From assembly GCF_001684975.1 (NCBI RefSeq), contig NZ_MAYH01000002.1:55744-119743 (forward strand): DNA of 64,000 nt, in the 5' to 3' direction. The DNA is from Chryseobacterium artocarpi. Lineage in GTDB: Bacteria; Bacteroidota; Bacteroidia; Flavobacteriales; Weeksellaceae. The notes below the pieces were generated by a model. The model searched no databases. It was not told where the DNA came from and saw only the letters and a program-made list of their open reading frames with translations. This document shows positions 1-8,113 of this stretch, one piece after another. The position numbers and the translations under genes are program-made. The number at the start of each line of letters is the position of its first letter. Positions within the stretch are counted from its first letter, which is position 1.

Positions 1-528
1 AAAAGGTTCACAAGGCAGAATAGCTTCTTTGCTTTCTCTGGCAAGTTCCTGATACAACTTCGTTCCTTCTGTTTTCCAATGGATCATTTCATCAGAAACA
101 TCACGGATAATTTTTGCGGGGCTACCTACAATCAATTTTCTGGGTTCACATCTGAAATTGGCTGGAACAAAAGCTAATGCACCTACAATACTTTCATCGC
201 CGATATAAGCTTTATCCATGATCACAGAGTTCATTCCGATCAGACAATTTTTTCCAATATGCCCTGAGTGGATAATTGCTCCATGCCCTATGTGTGTTGA
301 TTCTTCCAGAATTGTTTCTATATTGGGGAAAACATGCAGCGTACAATTTTCCTGCACATTGGCTCCGTCTTTAATGATAATTTTCCCCCAGTCTCCGCGA
401 ATAACAGCGTTTGGACCGATATAGACTTCTTCACCTATTTCCACATTCCCGATAATCACAGCCTGCGGATGAATGTAAGCCGAAGGTTTTATAATGGGGC
501 GGATTCCGTGATATGAGTAAATGTTCAT
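1..528 (-). CDS. paaY: PaaY-like hexapeptide-repeat protein (3' end beyond window)
   Basis: Left-handed beta-helix protein of the gamma-carbonic-anhydrase/PaaY family; in phenylacetate pathways PaaY acts as a thioesterase that helps detoxify dead-end CoA intermediates. The reverse strand is open from an ATG at 528 to base 1 with no stop, giving 176 residues of a usually ~195-residue protein, so only the C-terminus is missing. Hexapeptide turns run through residues ~15-130, with candidate metal-binding histidines H65, H82 and H87 (in HIGHGAIIH). It is the last visible gene of the paa operon, separated from paaJ by a hairpin-filled gap. Identity rests on fold plus operon position; a generic gamma-CA homologue is the alternative. 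Confidence 0.85.
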   Translation of the reverse strand, partial: MNIYSYHGIRPIIKPSAYIHPQAVIIGNVEIGEEVYIGPNAVIRGDWGKIIIKDGANVQENCTLHVFPNIETILEESTHIGHGAIIHSGHIGKNCLIGMNSVIMDKAYIGDESIVGALAFVPANFRCEPRKLIVGSPAKIIRDVSDEMIHWKTEGTKLYQELARESKEAILPCEPF

Positions 529-535
529 ATTTTTT

Positions 536-622
536 AATTTGAAAATTTGAGAATGGAATAATTTGAAAATGAATAATGTTGCTGAACATTTTCAATTTCT
601 CAAATTATTCCATTTTCAAATT
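536..622. repeat. Intercistronic hairpin, family A (paaY/paaJ gap)
   Basis: Nearly the whole gap is an imperfect inverted repeat made of the words AATTTGAAAAT and TTTGAGAAT. The left arm begins just upstream of the paaY start and the right arm ends next to the paaJ stop codon. Similar arms occur in the paaH/paaG, paaB/paaA and paaA/paaE gaps. Likely an mRNA stem-loop within the operon transcript. Confidence 0.75.
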
Positions 623-625
623 GAT

Positions 626-1831
626 TTATACTTTTTCAATGACCATTGCATAACCTTGTCCAACTCCGATACAAAGGGTACACAATGCATATTTTTTATC
701 CTGTTTCTGTAATTCTATAGCAGCAGAACCTATGATTCTTGCTCCGGAAACTCCCAGTGGATGTCCGATGGCAATAGCTCCTCCGTTTGGATTTATTCTT
801 GAATCATCATCTTTTAAACCTAAGCTTCTTGTTACCGCTAAAGCCTGTGCTGCAAAAGCTTCATTCAATTCAATGATGTCCATATCATCAAGTGAAAGGT
901 TTAATCTTTTCAATAGCTTTTGAGTTGCTTCTACTGGTCCGATCCCCATGATTCTTGGTTCAACACCTGCTACGGAAGATCCTAAAATCTTAGCTTTGGG
1001 TTTTAATCCATATTTTTTTACAGCTTCTTCGCTGGCTAATATTAAAGCAGCAGCTCCGTCATTCATTCCTGAAGCGTTTCCTGCCGTTACTGTTCCCTCT
1101 TTTCTAAAAGCAGGACGTAATTTCCCTAATCCTTCCATTGACGAAGCAGGCTTGATGAATTCATCTTTTTCAAAAACTACCGGATCTCCTTTTCTTTGTG
1201 GAATCTCAACTTTTACAATTTCTTCCGCCAATCTTCCGCTTTCCTGAGCTTTTGTAGCTTTTTGCTGAGACCAAAGGGCAAATTTATCCTGATCTTCTCT
1301 GTTGATCTGATGCATATCTGCAAGGTTCTCTGCCGTTTCTCCCATACCGTCTACACCATACATTTCTTTCATTTTCGGATTGATAAATCTCCATCCGAAA
1401 GTGGTATCATACATCTGACTGTCTCTTCCGAAAGCAGCACTTGGTTTTGACATAACATACGGAGAACGCGTCATGTGTTCTACTCCACCTGCAATGTAAA
1501 TTTCGCCTTCTCCTGAAGCTATAGAACGAAAAGCATTAGCAACAGCTGACATTCCTGAAGCGCAAAGTCTGTTCACAGTTTCACCTCCGATTTTATATGG
1601 CAGCCCAGCTAATAAAAGTCCCATTCTGGCAACATTTCTGTTATCTTCCCCAGCCTGGTTAGCACAACCGAAGATCACATCCTCAATTTCCTCAACAGGA
1701 ACCTCAGGATTTCTTGCGATAACTTCTTTGATCACAATAGCTGCAAGATCGTCTGCTCTTACTTCTGATAATCCTCCCTGTAGTTTTGAGATGGGAGTTC
1801 TGACATAGTCTATGATGTATACGTTGTTCAT
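626..1831 (-). CDS. paaJ: 3-oxoadipyl-CoA / 3-oxo-5,6-dehydrosuberyl-CoA thiolase
   Basis: Thiolase that releases acetyl-CoA in the beta-oxidation-like steps of phenylacetate breakdown, yielding succinyl-CoA plus acetyl-CoA. The 401-residue length equals that of E. coli PaaJ. Visible catalytic elements are nucleophile C90 ([10 protein letters not shown]), NEAF at 323-326, H357 in [11 protein letters not shown] and the second cysteine C387 in [13 protein letters not shown] start. It lies between paaI and paaY in the operon, with a family-B hairpin in the 85-bp gap upstream. Assignment as PaaJ rather than a general acetyl-CoA acetyltransferase is from context. Confidence 0.93.
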   Translation of the reverse strand: MNNVYIIDYVRTPISKLQGGLSEVRADDLAAIVIKEVIARNPEVPVEEIEDVIFGCANQAGEDNRNVARMGLLLAGLPYKIGGETVNRLCASGMSAVANAFRSIASGEGEIYIAGGVEHMTRSPYVMSKPSAAFGRDSQMYDTTFGWRFINPKMKEMYGVDGMGETAENLADMHQINREDQDKFALWSQQKATKAQESGRLAEEIVKVEIPQRKGDPVVFEKDEFIKPASSMEGLGKLRPAFRKEGTVTAGNASGMNDGAAALILASEEAVKKYGLKPKAKILGSSVAGVEPRIMGIGPVEATQKLLKRLNLSLDDMDIIELNEAFAAQALAVTRSLGLKDDDSRINPNGGAIAIGHPLGVSGARIIGSAAIELQKQDKKYALCTLCIGVGQGYAMVIEKV

Positions 1832-1840
1832 TTCTTATTA

Positions 1841-1910
1841 GATTTTAGATGATAGATTTCAGATAACAGACATTTTCAAAATCTAATATCTGACATCTGA
1901 TGTCTTTTAT
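1841..1910. repeat. Intercistronic hairpin, family B (paaJ/paaI gap)
   Basis: Left arm words such as TAGATGATAGATTTCAGATA face right arm words ATCTAATATCTGACATCTGATG, forming an imperfect stem that fills most of the gap. The words differ from those of family A but the architecture is the same. Confidence 0.6.
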
Positions 1911-1916
1911 CTTATT

Positions 1917-2330
1917 TTATAATTCTGTTACTTTCTTTCCTATTTTATATACTGTTCCTACAAATTTTGCGATCAGTTCTTCGTTTTGATTGGTAATTTT
2001 AATATCATAAACAGCTGTTTTTCTTGTGTCATTGACCAAAATACTTTCTGCTCTGAAAATATCACCTTCCTTTCCGGCTTTGGTAAAATTAATGATACAA
2101 TTTAAAGCTACGGCTGCATCTCCTGTGTTGTTGGATGAGAATGCCAATGCGGAGTCCGCAAAAGCAAATGTTACTCCTCCATGAACAGTTTTAAGCCCGT
2201 TTATCATATCTTTTTTGATAGGCATTTCTATCAGGCAGTAGTTTTCTTTCACCTCAATCATTTTGATATTCATCCATTGGGAAAAATAATCCTGATTGAA
2301 CATATAATCTGCAACTTGTCTTGGATTCAT
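1917..2330 (-). CDS. paaI: Hydroxyphenylacetyl-CoA thioesterase PaaI
   Basis: Hot-dog fold acyl-CoA thioesterase; family members hydrolyse ring-hydroxylated phenylacetyl-CoA and release CoA trapped in dead-end products. The 137 residues match the usual ~140. The active-site helix is visible as N44-G-x3-H50-G-G...D59 (HGGVTFAFADSALAF), the arrangement of characterised PaaI enzymes. The ATG at 2330 is only 2 bp after the stop of the upstream 104-aa gene, so translation is probably coupled. Confidence 0.9.
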   Translation of the reverse strand: MNPRQVADYMFNQDYFSQWMNIKMIEVKENYCLIEMPIKKDMINGLKTVHGGVTFAFADSALAFSSNNTGDAAVALNCIINFTKAGKEGDIFRAESILVNDTRKTAVYDIKITNQNEELIAKFVGTVYKIGKKVTEL

Positions 2331-2332
2331 TT

Positions 2333-2647
2333 CTATATGTTTGTTATTTCTTCATATAATTCATCAGATAATTTATCATAAATACTCATGGTTTTTCCGA
2401 GAATTACCTGTTCATATGAAAGTTTGGGGTCAGAATTGGCAGAACTGTTTTCCTCTTCATACAATGCATTTAAGTCAATCCCATTTTCATTGGCTAATCT
2501 ATTAATCATCGTTCTGTATTTTTCATTAAACTCTCCCAGTAATTCAAGTCTTTCATTACTATCCGTGGAAGAAGCTCTCTCAGTTAAATACTGCTTTTCA
2601 ATAGCAAGCCTTGTTTCTAATTCAGCTCTGAATTCTTCTATATTCAT
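2333..2647 (-). CDS. Unknown 104-aa helical protein in the paa operon
   Basis: I do not recognise a family. The product is a small, soluble, acidic protein predicted to be mostly helical (N-terminal charged helix EEFRAELETRLAIEKQYL, then ELLGEFNEKYRTMINRLA), with no signal peptide, membrane segment or cysteine. ATG start. It lies between paaH and paaI with a 2-bp gap to paaI, so it is almost certainly cotranscribed and perhaps translationally coupled. A role in the pathway is inferred from position only. Confidence 0.75.
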   Translation of the reverse strand: MNIEEFRAELETRLAIEKQYLTERASSTDSNERLELLGEFNEKYRTMINRLANENGIDLNALYEEENSSANSDPKLSYEQVILGKTMSIYDKLSDELYEEITNI

Positions 2648-2650
2648 TTA

Positions 2651-2749
2651 TTCAATCTAATAATTTAACAATGTAACAGTTTACCAATGAGATGCTTCGA
2701 CAAGCTCAGCATGACAACGCAGTTGCTACATTGTTAGATTGGTATATTA
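2651..2749. repeat. Intercistronic hairpin, family D, with a dispersed repeat in its loop
   Basis: The arms use words AATTTAACAATGTAAC and, on the right, CTACATTGTTAGATTGG. The loop (2691-2719) carries a copy of the widely dispersed element that reads GTCATGCTGAGCTTGTCGAA on the reverse strand. One repeat is therefore nested inside another in the gap between the 104-aa gene and paaH. Confidence 0.65.
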
Positions 2750-3880
2750 TTACATTTTACGTATTAACGGACTTTGTCTGTACCTTTCTTCCTGATATTC
2801 TTCGTAAAGATTCTGTAGAGTTTCGGAGATTTTCGAATAACCGATTTCATTTCCCCAAGACAACAATCCTTTTGGATAGTTTACGCCTTTCTGCATTGCC
2901 AGTTCAATATCCTCGTCATTGGCAACACCTAATCTTTTAGCTTCCACAGCTTCATTAATCAACATTGAAATGATTCTTAAAAAGATCTGCTGATAAAGAG
3001 CATCATCTTTTTGAGCTTCCTGTTTTACAGCTCCTTCACTGTAATCGTAGAATCCTCTTCCTGTTTTTCTGCCATGAAGTTTTGCTTCAGACATTCTCTG
3101 CTGAAGTAAAGACGGCTTATATTTAGGGTCATAGAAATAATCTTTGTAGACCGTTGTAGTTACAGCAAAATTTACATCTATTCCGATAAGATCCATCAAT
3201 TCAAATGGTCCCATCTTGAAGTTTCCAAGGGTTTTCATTGCATCATCTACCTGTTCAGGTGTAGCAATATTTTCTTCAACAATTCTTAGAGCCTCTCCAT
3301 AATACGGACGGGCAATTCTGTTGACAATAAATCCTGGAATATCTTTAGCAATAACAGGCATTTTACCCCATTCTTTCATGAGGTTATAAATTTTTTCTGC
3401 TAATGTTTTTTCTGTTAATAAAGATGGAATTACTTCCACTAAGGGCATCAACGGAGCCGGATTGAAGAAATGAATTCCGATGAAACGCTCCGGTTTCTTT
3501 AGCTCTGCACCAAGAGAGGTAATAGAGATGGATGAGGTATTGGAACCGATGATACAGTTTTCAGAAACATAAGTTTCCAGTTCTGTAAAAACTTTGGTTT
3601 TAATGTCTTTATTTTCAATGATCGCTTCGATGACCAAATCAGAATCTTTTAAATCCTGCAATATTTCACCTTTAACGATATTGTTTCTTATTTCTGTAGC
3701 TTTTTCTTGAGAGATCTTCCCTTTTTCAGTTAATTTCTGAAGCGTTTTCTCTAAACCTGCAAGTGCTTTATCTATTTGTGGCGCATTAGCATCGAATAAA
3801 ACGACTTTGCATCCTGCTGTTGCAGCTACCTGAGCAATTCCAACGCCCATGGTTCCTGCACCAATTATTCCAATATTCAT
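2750..3880 (-). CDS. paaH: 3-hydroxyacyl-CoA dehydrogenase (3-hydroxyadipyl-CoA dehydrogenase)
   Basis: NAD-dependent oxidation of 3-hydroxyadipyl-CoA to 3-oxoadipyl-CoA. The N-terminal Rossmann motif GAGTMG is at 7-12. The catalytic set is S116, H137 (IHFFNPAPLMPLVE), E149 and N187 (GFIVNRIARP), with spacing as in the human HAD short-chain family. The 376 residues hold one NAD domain and a C-terminal dimerisation region with the KTGRGFYDY motif; this is ~100 residues shorter than E. coli PaaH, which has a longer C-terminal part. ATG start; preceded by the 348-bp gap to paaG. Confidence 0.92.
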   Translation of the reverse strand: MNIGIIGAGTMGVGIAQVAATAGCKVVLFDANAPQIDKALAGLEKTLQKLTEKGKISQEKATEIRNNIVKGEILQDLKDSDLVIEAIIENKDIKTKVFTELETYVSENCIIGSNTSSISITSLGAELKKPERFIGIHFFNPAPLMPLVEVIPSLLTEKTLAEKIYNLMKEWGKMPVIAKDIPGFIVNRIARPYYGEALRIVEENIATPEQVDDAMKTLGNFKMGPFELMDLIGIDVNFAVTTTVYKDYFYDPKYKPSLLQQRMSEAKLHGRKTGRGFYDYSEGAVKQEAQKDDALYQQIFLRIISMLINEAVEAKRLGVANDEDIELAMQKGVNYPKGLLSWGNEIGYSKISETLQNLYEEYQEERYRQSPLIRKM

Positions 3881-4228
3881 AGTTTTAATTTGAAAATTTG
3901 AGAATGAGTTAATTTGAAAATTATTTAATTTTTGACGTTGAAATAATTTTAGACAGAATTAATACTATTTCTTTTAAATCTAAAAGCAATTTTTATTTTA
4001 TGGATAAAACCTGCCTTACTTTCAGCATTCTGAGCTTACTTTACATTCGCTCCAATTGATGTACCTGATTTTAAAAATCTGATTCGCTAGTGAAAATTTA
4101 TTAATCCTATATAGTCCTTCTGAAAATTCTATAATGTTTAATGCAAACTCAAATGTTTTATTTACAATAATATTTTCTTTGTCATTTCTCATTTTCAAAT
4201 TCTCAAATTAACCCATTCTCAAATTGAT
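3881..4228. other. 348-bp non-coding gap bounded by inverted family-A arms
   Basis: No plausible ORF on either strand. Family-A words occur at both ends in opposite orientation (3887-3926 and 4188-4226), with about 260 bp of AT-rich sequence between them that resembles nothing I recognise. I see no target-site duplication, so a small non-autonomous mobile element is possible but unsupported. Confidence 0.6.
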
Positions 4229-5029
4229 TTATTTTCCTTTATAATTAGGCTTTCTTTTTTGTAAAAAGGCATTTACTCCTTCAATGAAGTCTTCTGTTTC
4301 TGCTGCTTCCTGTTGAAGATCTCCTTCTAACTCAAGTTGTTCTTTTAAAGTGTTTGTGTAAGAACTTGCGAATGCTTTTTTCGTAAGCTTAATCGCTGCA
4401 GTTGGCATATTAGCCATTCTTTCAAGGATTTCCATTGATTTTGGTCCGAATTCTTCATCATTGAAAACCTCTGCAACAAGTCCGTAAGATTTAGACTCTT
4501 CAGCAGATAATTTCTTTCCTGTAAACGCTAAATAATTTGCTAATTGTCTACCTAAAAGCTTCGGTAAGAAATATGTACCTCCTGTATCTGGAATCAAACC
4601 GATATTTGAAAACGCCTGAGCAAAGTAAGCTTTTTCATGAGCTAACACGAAATCAGAAATTAAAGCCAGCATTGCACCCGCTCCTACAGCCGGACCGTTC
4701 ACTAATGCAATAACGGGTTTCTTACAACGTGTAACTTCCATTACCAAAGGATTGTAGTAATCCACCACTATTTTTCTGATGATATCATTATCATGGTGTT
4801 CTTTACCTACTGCGAAAGCTTCATCAAGGTTCTGTCCTGAACAAAAAGCTCTTCCTCTTCCGGAAATGGCAACGCATCTTACCGTCTCGTCATTACTGCA
4901 CTCTTTTACGAAGTCTCTTAAATCTGCTAAAGCAGGCTTCGTAAGGGCATTCATAGTTTCAGGTTGATTCAGATAAGCAATTTTTAGCTTCCCGTCAAAA
5001 TGCGATTCAATATCGAGTTGTGTATACAT
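4229..5029 (-). CDS. paaG: Ring-1,2-epoxyphenylacetyl-CoA isomerase
   Basis: Crotonase-fold isomerase that converts ring-epoxidised phenylacetyl-CoA to the oxepin form and shifts the double bond in later steps. The 266 residues show the PaaG-type PDTGGT motif with D148, and the usual crotonase glutamate of the GGGCELA segment is replaced (GAGAMLAL, M120). This argues for an isomerase rather than a PaaF-type hydratase. The C-terminal FLQKRKPNYKGK matches PaaG endings. ATG start. No second crotonase is present in the window, so the PaaF hydratase step must be encoded elsewhere or be covered by this protein. Confidence 0.9.
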   Translation of the reverse strand: MYTQLDIESHFDGKLKIAYLNQPETMNALTKPALADLRDFVKECSNDETVRCVAISGRGRAFCSGQNLDEAFAVGKEHHDNDIIRKIVVDYYNPLVMEVTRCKKPVIALVNGPAVGAGAMLALISDFVLAHEKAYFAQAFSNIGLIPDTGGTYFLPKLLGRQLANYLAFTGKKLSAEESKSYGLVAEVFNDEEFGPKSMEILERMANMPTAAIKLTKKAFASSYTNTLKEQLELEGDLQQEAAETEDFIEGVNAFLQKRKPNYKGK

Positions 5030-5043
5030 AGTTTTTGTATTTT

Positions 5044-5109
5044 ATATTTAACAATGCACTAATTTAACAATATTAATCAATGTAACCGTCTAACAATTTA
5101 ACAATCTAG
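5044..5109. repeat. Family-D word array (paaG/paaD gap)
   Basis: Near-tandem words TTTAACAATG, AATTTAACAATATT, CTAACAATTTAACAATC like the left arm of the 2651-2749 hairpin, but no clear right arm follows. Looks like half of such an element. Confidence 0.5.
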
Positions 5110-5186
5110 CCCTATCATCGTTATGTTTTGCATAGTCCGTAAACCTTATGGATAAACTGATACTTTGATTTATTGTTATGTTCATT

Positions 5187-5651
5187 TTAGTGGCATTTAA
5201 AATAATCAAAAGGTTCCAGACAATCCAGACATTGATAAGAAGCCTTACACAAAGTAGACCCAAATCTGCTAATCTGTTTGGTGTGCTCAGAACCACAACG
5301 TGGACATTTTTTCGGTTTTCCGATGTGATGTTCATCCGCTCCTTTTTCAGGTGGCGTGATTCCGTAAACACGAAGTTTTTCTCTCGCTTCATCGGTCAGC
5401 CAGTCTGTTGTCCATATCGGAAACATCTTGGTGACTACTTTGGCTTCCCATCCGTTTTCTTTCATGATTTTCATGATATCTTCTTCGATGGTAAACATTG
5501 CAGGACATGCAGAATAGGTAGGAGTGATTGTTACTTCACAAGAATTTTCACTTGTAATTTTCGCATCTCTTACAATCCCCAGCTCCACAATGTTGATCAC
5601 CGGAATTTCCGGATCGGGAACCATTTCTAATATTTCTAAAGGATTTTTCAA
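5187..5651 (-). CDS. paaD: Phenylacetyl-CoA epoxidase assembly protein PaaD (TTG start)
   Basis: MIP18/DUF59-family protein required for phenylacetyl-CoA epoxidase activity, thought to act in iron or Fe-S maturation. The N-terminal domain contains the conserved TPTYSACPAM segment (cysteine in the DUF59 loop). The C-terminus has a metal-binding-like set of cysteines, CPRCGSEH then C..C..C near the end. The first possible start is TTG at 5651, overlapping the TGA of the upstream small ORF (TTGA). An in-frame ATG lies 9 codons later but would remove conserved-looking residues (NPLEILE). Length 154 against ~165 in E. coli. Confidence 0.9.
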   Translation of the reverse strand: MKNPLEILEMVPDPEIPVINIVELGIVRDAKITSENSCEVTITPTYSACPAMFTIEEDIMKIMKENGWEAKVVTKMFPIWTTDWLTDEAREKLRVYGITPPEKGADEHHIGKPKKCPRCGSEHTKQISRFGSTLCKASYQCLDCLEPFDYFKCH

Positions 5652-5893
5652 TCTCTTATAATTTTTCTTCTAAATATTAATAAAACAGTAATTAAAACAA
5701 GATCTGTAACAATCAATATTTTATTTTGTTTTATATCCTGACATAAATTTCTGTTGGTGATATTTGAAATACAATCTCCAGGATTACTGGTTTCATACTT
5801 TAAACTGACTTGTGTATTAATTATTCCAAAGTAAAATATTGGAATTAAAATAATCAATACAATCATCAGTATTTGAAAATATTTCTTCTTCAA
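5648..5893 (-). CDS. Small two-helix membrane protein between paaC and paaD
   Basis: An 81-residue ORF starting at TTG 5893 (next in-frame ATG at 5866 gives 72 residues). It has a KKK N-terminus, a hydrophobic helix at ~9-27, a ~30-residue polar loop with two cysteines (C41, C52) and a second helix at ~60-75 ending in RRKIIRD. It starts 12 bp after the paaC stop, in the same frame as paaC, and its TGA overlaps the paaD TTG. I know of no paa family member like it. Tight packing supports a real gene; the weak start codon leaves doubt. Confidence 0.5.
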   Translation of the reverse strand: MKKKYFQILMIVLIILIPIFYFGIINTQVSLKYETSNPGDCISNITNRNLCQDIKQNKILIVTDLVLITVLLIFRRKIIRD

Positions 5894-5905
5894 ACTGAAA
5901 TATTT

Positions 5906-6655
5906 TTACCAAGTACACCCAGGATATGCTCTCTGCATATATTGAAGCTCACAAAGGATAAATCCGAAATATTCTGTATGATATCCTGTTCTTGATTTAG
6001 GCTGCATAAATGGATTGGTTGGATATTCTAATCCAAAGCTTTGGAAATCTTTCTCCGTTACAGCAACGAATTCTTTATACAACTCATCAACATTAGGAAC
6101 AATATTTAGAACAACAAGATCATCTTCACCTTCTGATTTTGCAAAAAGTCCTTTTGTATATTCCCAGATATTTTCGATAGCATTTTCTACACGAGTACGG
6201 CTTTCTTCTGTTCCCTGAGCAAAGATTTTCATCCAGGATGCAGCGTGAGTATAATGATATCTTACTTCTTTTAATGATTTTTGAGCAATGGCTGCCAATT
6301 CTTCATTAGCAGAATTAGATAATGCTTCGTACATCAGTTTCTGATATACCGAAAAAACATAAACCTTTAGAATCGTCTGAGCATAATCTTCATTCGGAAG
6401 TTCTGTCCAGTGAGCGTTTACATATTCGTGTTCGTATCTTAAGAAGGCGATATCATCTTCACTTTTACCGTTGTCTATTACTCTTGAAGCGTAAACATAA
6501 AAGTTATTAGCCTGTCCAAGTTCATCCAAAGCGATATTCGTCAATGCAATATCTTCCTCTAAATATGGACCTTCACCACACCATGCAGACAAACGCTGTC
6601 CCATAATGAAACTGTCGTCTGCTAGTTTTAATAAATAATTATATAATGGGTTCAT
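5906..6655 (-). CDS. paaC: Phenylacetyl-CoA epoxidase subunit PaaC
   Basis: Structural partner of the catalytic PaaA in the PaaABC(D)E multicomponent epoxidase, with a ferritin-like helical bundle lacking a functional di-iron site. The 249 residues match the ~248 of E. coli. Family segments are MGQRLSAWCGEGPYLEEDIA near the N-terminus, ALDELGQANNFYVYA, and RYHYTHAASWM. ATG start; separated from paaB by a family-C hairpin. Confidence 0.94.
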   Translation of the reverse strand: MNPLYNYLLKLADDSFIMGQRLSAWCGEGPYLEEDIALTNIALDELGQANNFYVYASRVIDNGKSEDDIAFLRYEHEYVNAHWTELPNEDYAQTILKVYVFSVYQKLMYEALSNSANEELAAIAQKSLKEVRYHYTHAASWMKIFAQGTEESRTRVENAIENIWEYTKGLFAKSEGEDDLVVLNIVPNVDELYKEFVAVTEKDFQSFGLEYPTNPFMQPKSRTGYHTEYFGFILCELQYMQRAYPGCTW

Positions 6656-6675
6656 TGTTTAATAGATTTGAAGAC

Positions 6676-6745
6676 CAATAGATGATAGACGGATAGATAA
6701 TAGATAGGTAAACTCTAACGTCTATTATCTATTCGTCTATTATCT
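6676..6745. repeat. Intercistronic hairpin, family C (paaC/paaB gap)
   Basis: Arm 6676-6707 reads as AGATGATAGACGGATAGATA-type words; arm 6718-6745 is their near reverse complement, with about 24 of 28 positions pairing across a ~10-nt loop. It fills most of the 106-bp gap. Confidence 0.75.
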
Positions 6746-6761
6746 CCAAGTCTTATTCTTA

Positions 6762-7043
6762 TTACATATTTTTTACGTCGTTTGGAATTTCGTAGAACGT
6801 TGGGTGACGGTATAACTTATCATCAGCCGGATCAAAGAATGCTTCTTTATCCACTCCTTCTGAAGTCACGATATATTTACTTGGAACTACCCAAACAGAA
6901 GTTCCTTCTTTTCTTCTTGTATAAACGTCTCTTGCGTTCTGTAAAGCCATTTCTGCTGTTGGCGCCTGTACTATTCCAACGTGTTTGTGAGATAATCCCG
7001 GTTTAGTCTGAATAAACACTTCCCACATATCTAAATTTGCCAT
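6762..7043 (-). CDS. paaB: Phenylacetyl-CoA epoxidase subunit PaaB
   Basis: Small bridging subunit of the phenylacetyl-CoA epoxidase that joins PaaAC heterodimers. Its 93 residues match the ~95 of E. coli PaaB. Family features are the start LDMWEVFIQTKPGLSHKHVG and the later segments ALQNARDVYTRR and WVVPSKYI. ATG start. Between paaA and paaC as in other paa operons. Confidence 0.93.
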   Translation of the reverse strand: MANLDMWEVFIQTKPGLSHKHVGIVQAPTAEMALQNARDVYTRRKEGTSVWVVPSKYIVTSEGVDKEAFFDPADDKLYRHPTFYEIPNDVKNM

Positions 7044-7047
7044 ATTT

Positions 7048-7166
7048 AATTTGAAAATTTGAAAATTGGTTAATTTGAAAACTGATTGATCACCTTAATT
7101 GAAAACTTGAGAATTATTAACGTTGTTAATTTCATTTTCAAATTTTCAAATTGGCACATTTTCAAA
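7048..7166. repeat. Intercistronic hairpin, family A (paaB/paaA gap)
   Basis: Arms with AATTTGAAAATTTGAAAAT words on the left and CATTTTCAAATTTTCAAATT on the right span the gap exactly from the paaB start to the paaA stop. Confidence 0.75.
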
Positions 7167-8105
7167 TTATATAACTTCTTTTTGTTGTTTTTCTGCGAAA
7201 GCGATTGCAGCTTCTTTTACCCAAGAATTTTCTCTTTGCGCTTTTCTTTTGGTTTCAATACGCTTTTTATTGCAAGGTCCATTTCCTTTTAAGATTTCCA
7301 TGAATTCATCCCACGGAAGTTCTCCGAAATCATAATGTTGTCTTTCCTCATTCCATTTCAGGTCTTTATCCGGAATGGTTAATCCTAAGAATTCAGCCTG
7401 AGAAACGGTAACATCGATAAACCTTTGACGAAGACTGTCATTACTTTCTCTTTTTACCCTGTAATTCATAGAGATTTTAGAATTTGGAGAGCTGTCATCA
7501 TTAGGTCCGAACATCATTAAAGCTGGCCACCAGAAACGGTTTAATGAAGCCTGAGCCATTTCTTTCTGTTGTTTAGTACCACGACAAAGCGCCATCAGAA
7601 TCTCGTACCCTTGTCTTTGGTGGAAAGATTCTTCTTTACAAATCTTTACCATCGCTCTTGAATAAGGACCATAAGAATTCCCCATCAGCATTACCTGGTT
7701 CATAATAGCAGCTCCATCAACCAGCCAGCCGATAGCACCGATATCTGCCCAACTTAATGTTGGATAATTGAAGATACTTGAGTATTTCGCTTTCCCTTCC
7801 AGCATATCATCATAAGTAGCATCTCTGTCTGCTCTGATACTTCCGTCTCCTAGAGTTTCAGTAGCAGAATAAAGGTATAAACCATGCCCCGCCTCATCCT
7901 GAACTTTAGCTAAAAGCGCCATTTTTCTTCTTAATGAAGGTGCTCTGGAAATCCAGTTGGCTTCCGGCAACATTCCTACAATTTCAGAATGGGCGTGCTG
8001 TGAAATCTGACGAACCAAAAGTTTTCTGTAATCATCCGGCATTACATCTTTCGGTTCTACTTTATTTTCTTCGTGAACGTATTGAACAAATTTTTCTAAG
8101 TCCAT
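7167..8105 (-). CDS. paaA: Phenylacetyl-CoA epoxidase catalytic subunit PaaA
   Basis: Di-iron oxygenase subunit that binds phenylacetyl-CoA and epoxidises the ring at C1-C2. Its 312 residues match the ~309 of E. coli. The four-helix ferritin-like fold carries candidate iron ligands E41 (HAHSEIVG) and E71/H74 ([13 protein letters not shown]) in the first half, and the conserved [15 protein letters not shown] segment in the second half. ATG start. Electrons come from PaaE, encoded immediately upstream on the transcript. Confidence 0.95.
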   Translation of the reverse strand: MDLEKFVQYVHEENKVEPKDVMPDDYRKLLVRQISQHAHSEIVGMLPEANWISRAPSLRRKMALLAKVQDEAGHGLYLYSATETLGDGSIRADRDATYDDMLEGKAKYSSIFNYPTLSWADIGAIGWLVDGAAIMNQVMLMGNSYGPYSRAMVKICKEESFHQRQGYEILMALCRGTKQQKEMAQASLNRFWWPALMMFGPNDDSSPNSKISMNYRVKRESNDSLRQRFIDVTVSQAEFLGLTIPDKDLKWNEERQHYDFGELPWDEFMEILKGNGPCNKKRIETKRKAQRENSWVKEAAIAFAEKQQKEVI

Positions 8106-8113
8106 AATCTTTT

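Noticed and set aside
3881..4228. Insertion sequence or MITE
   Set aside because: No transposase or target duplication, and the same arms occur in gaps too short to hold an element; kept only as an open question.
5090..5392. 100-aa reverse-strand ORF overlapping paaD
   Set aside because: Alternative frame of paaD with an unlikely basic composition; paaD itself is well supported.
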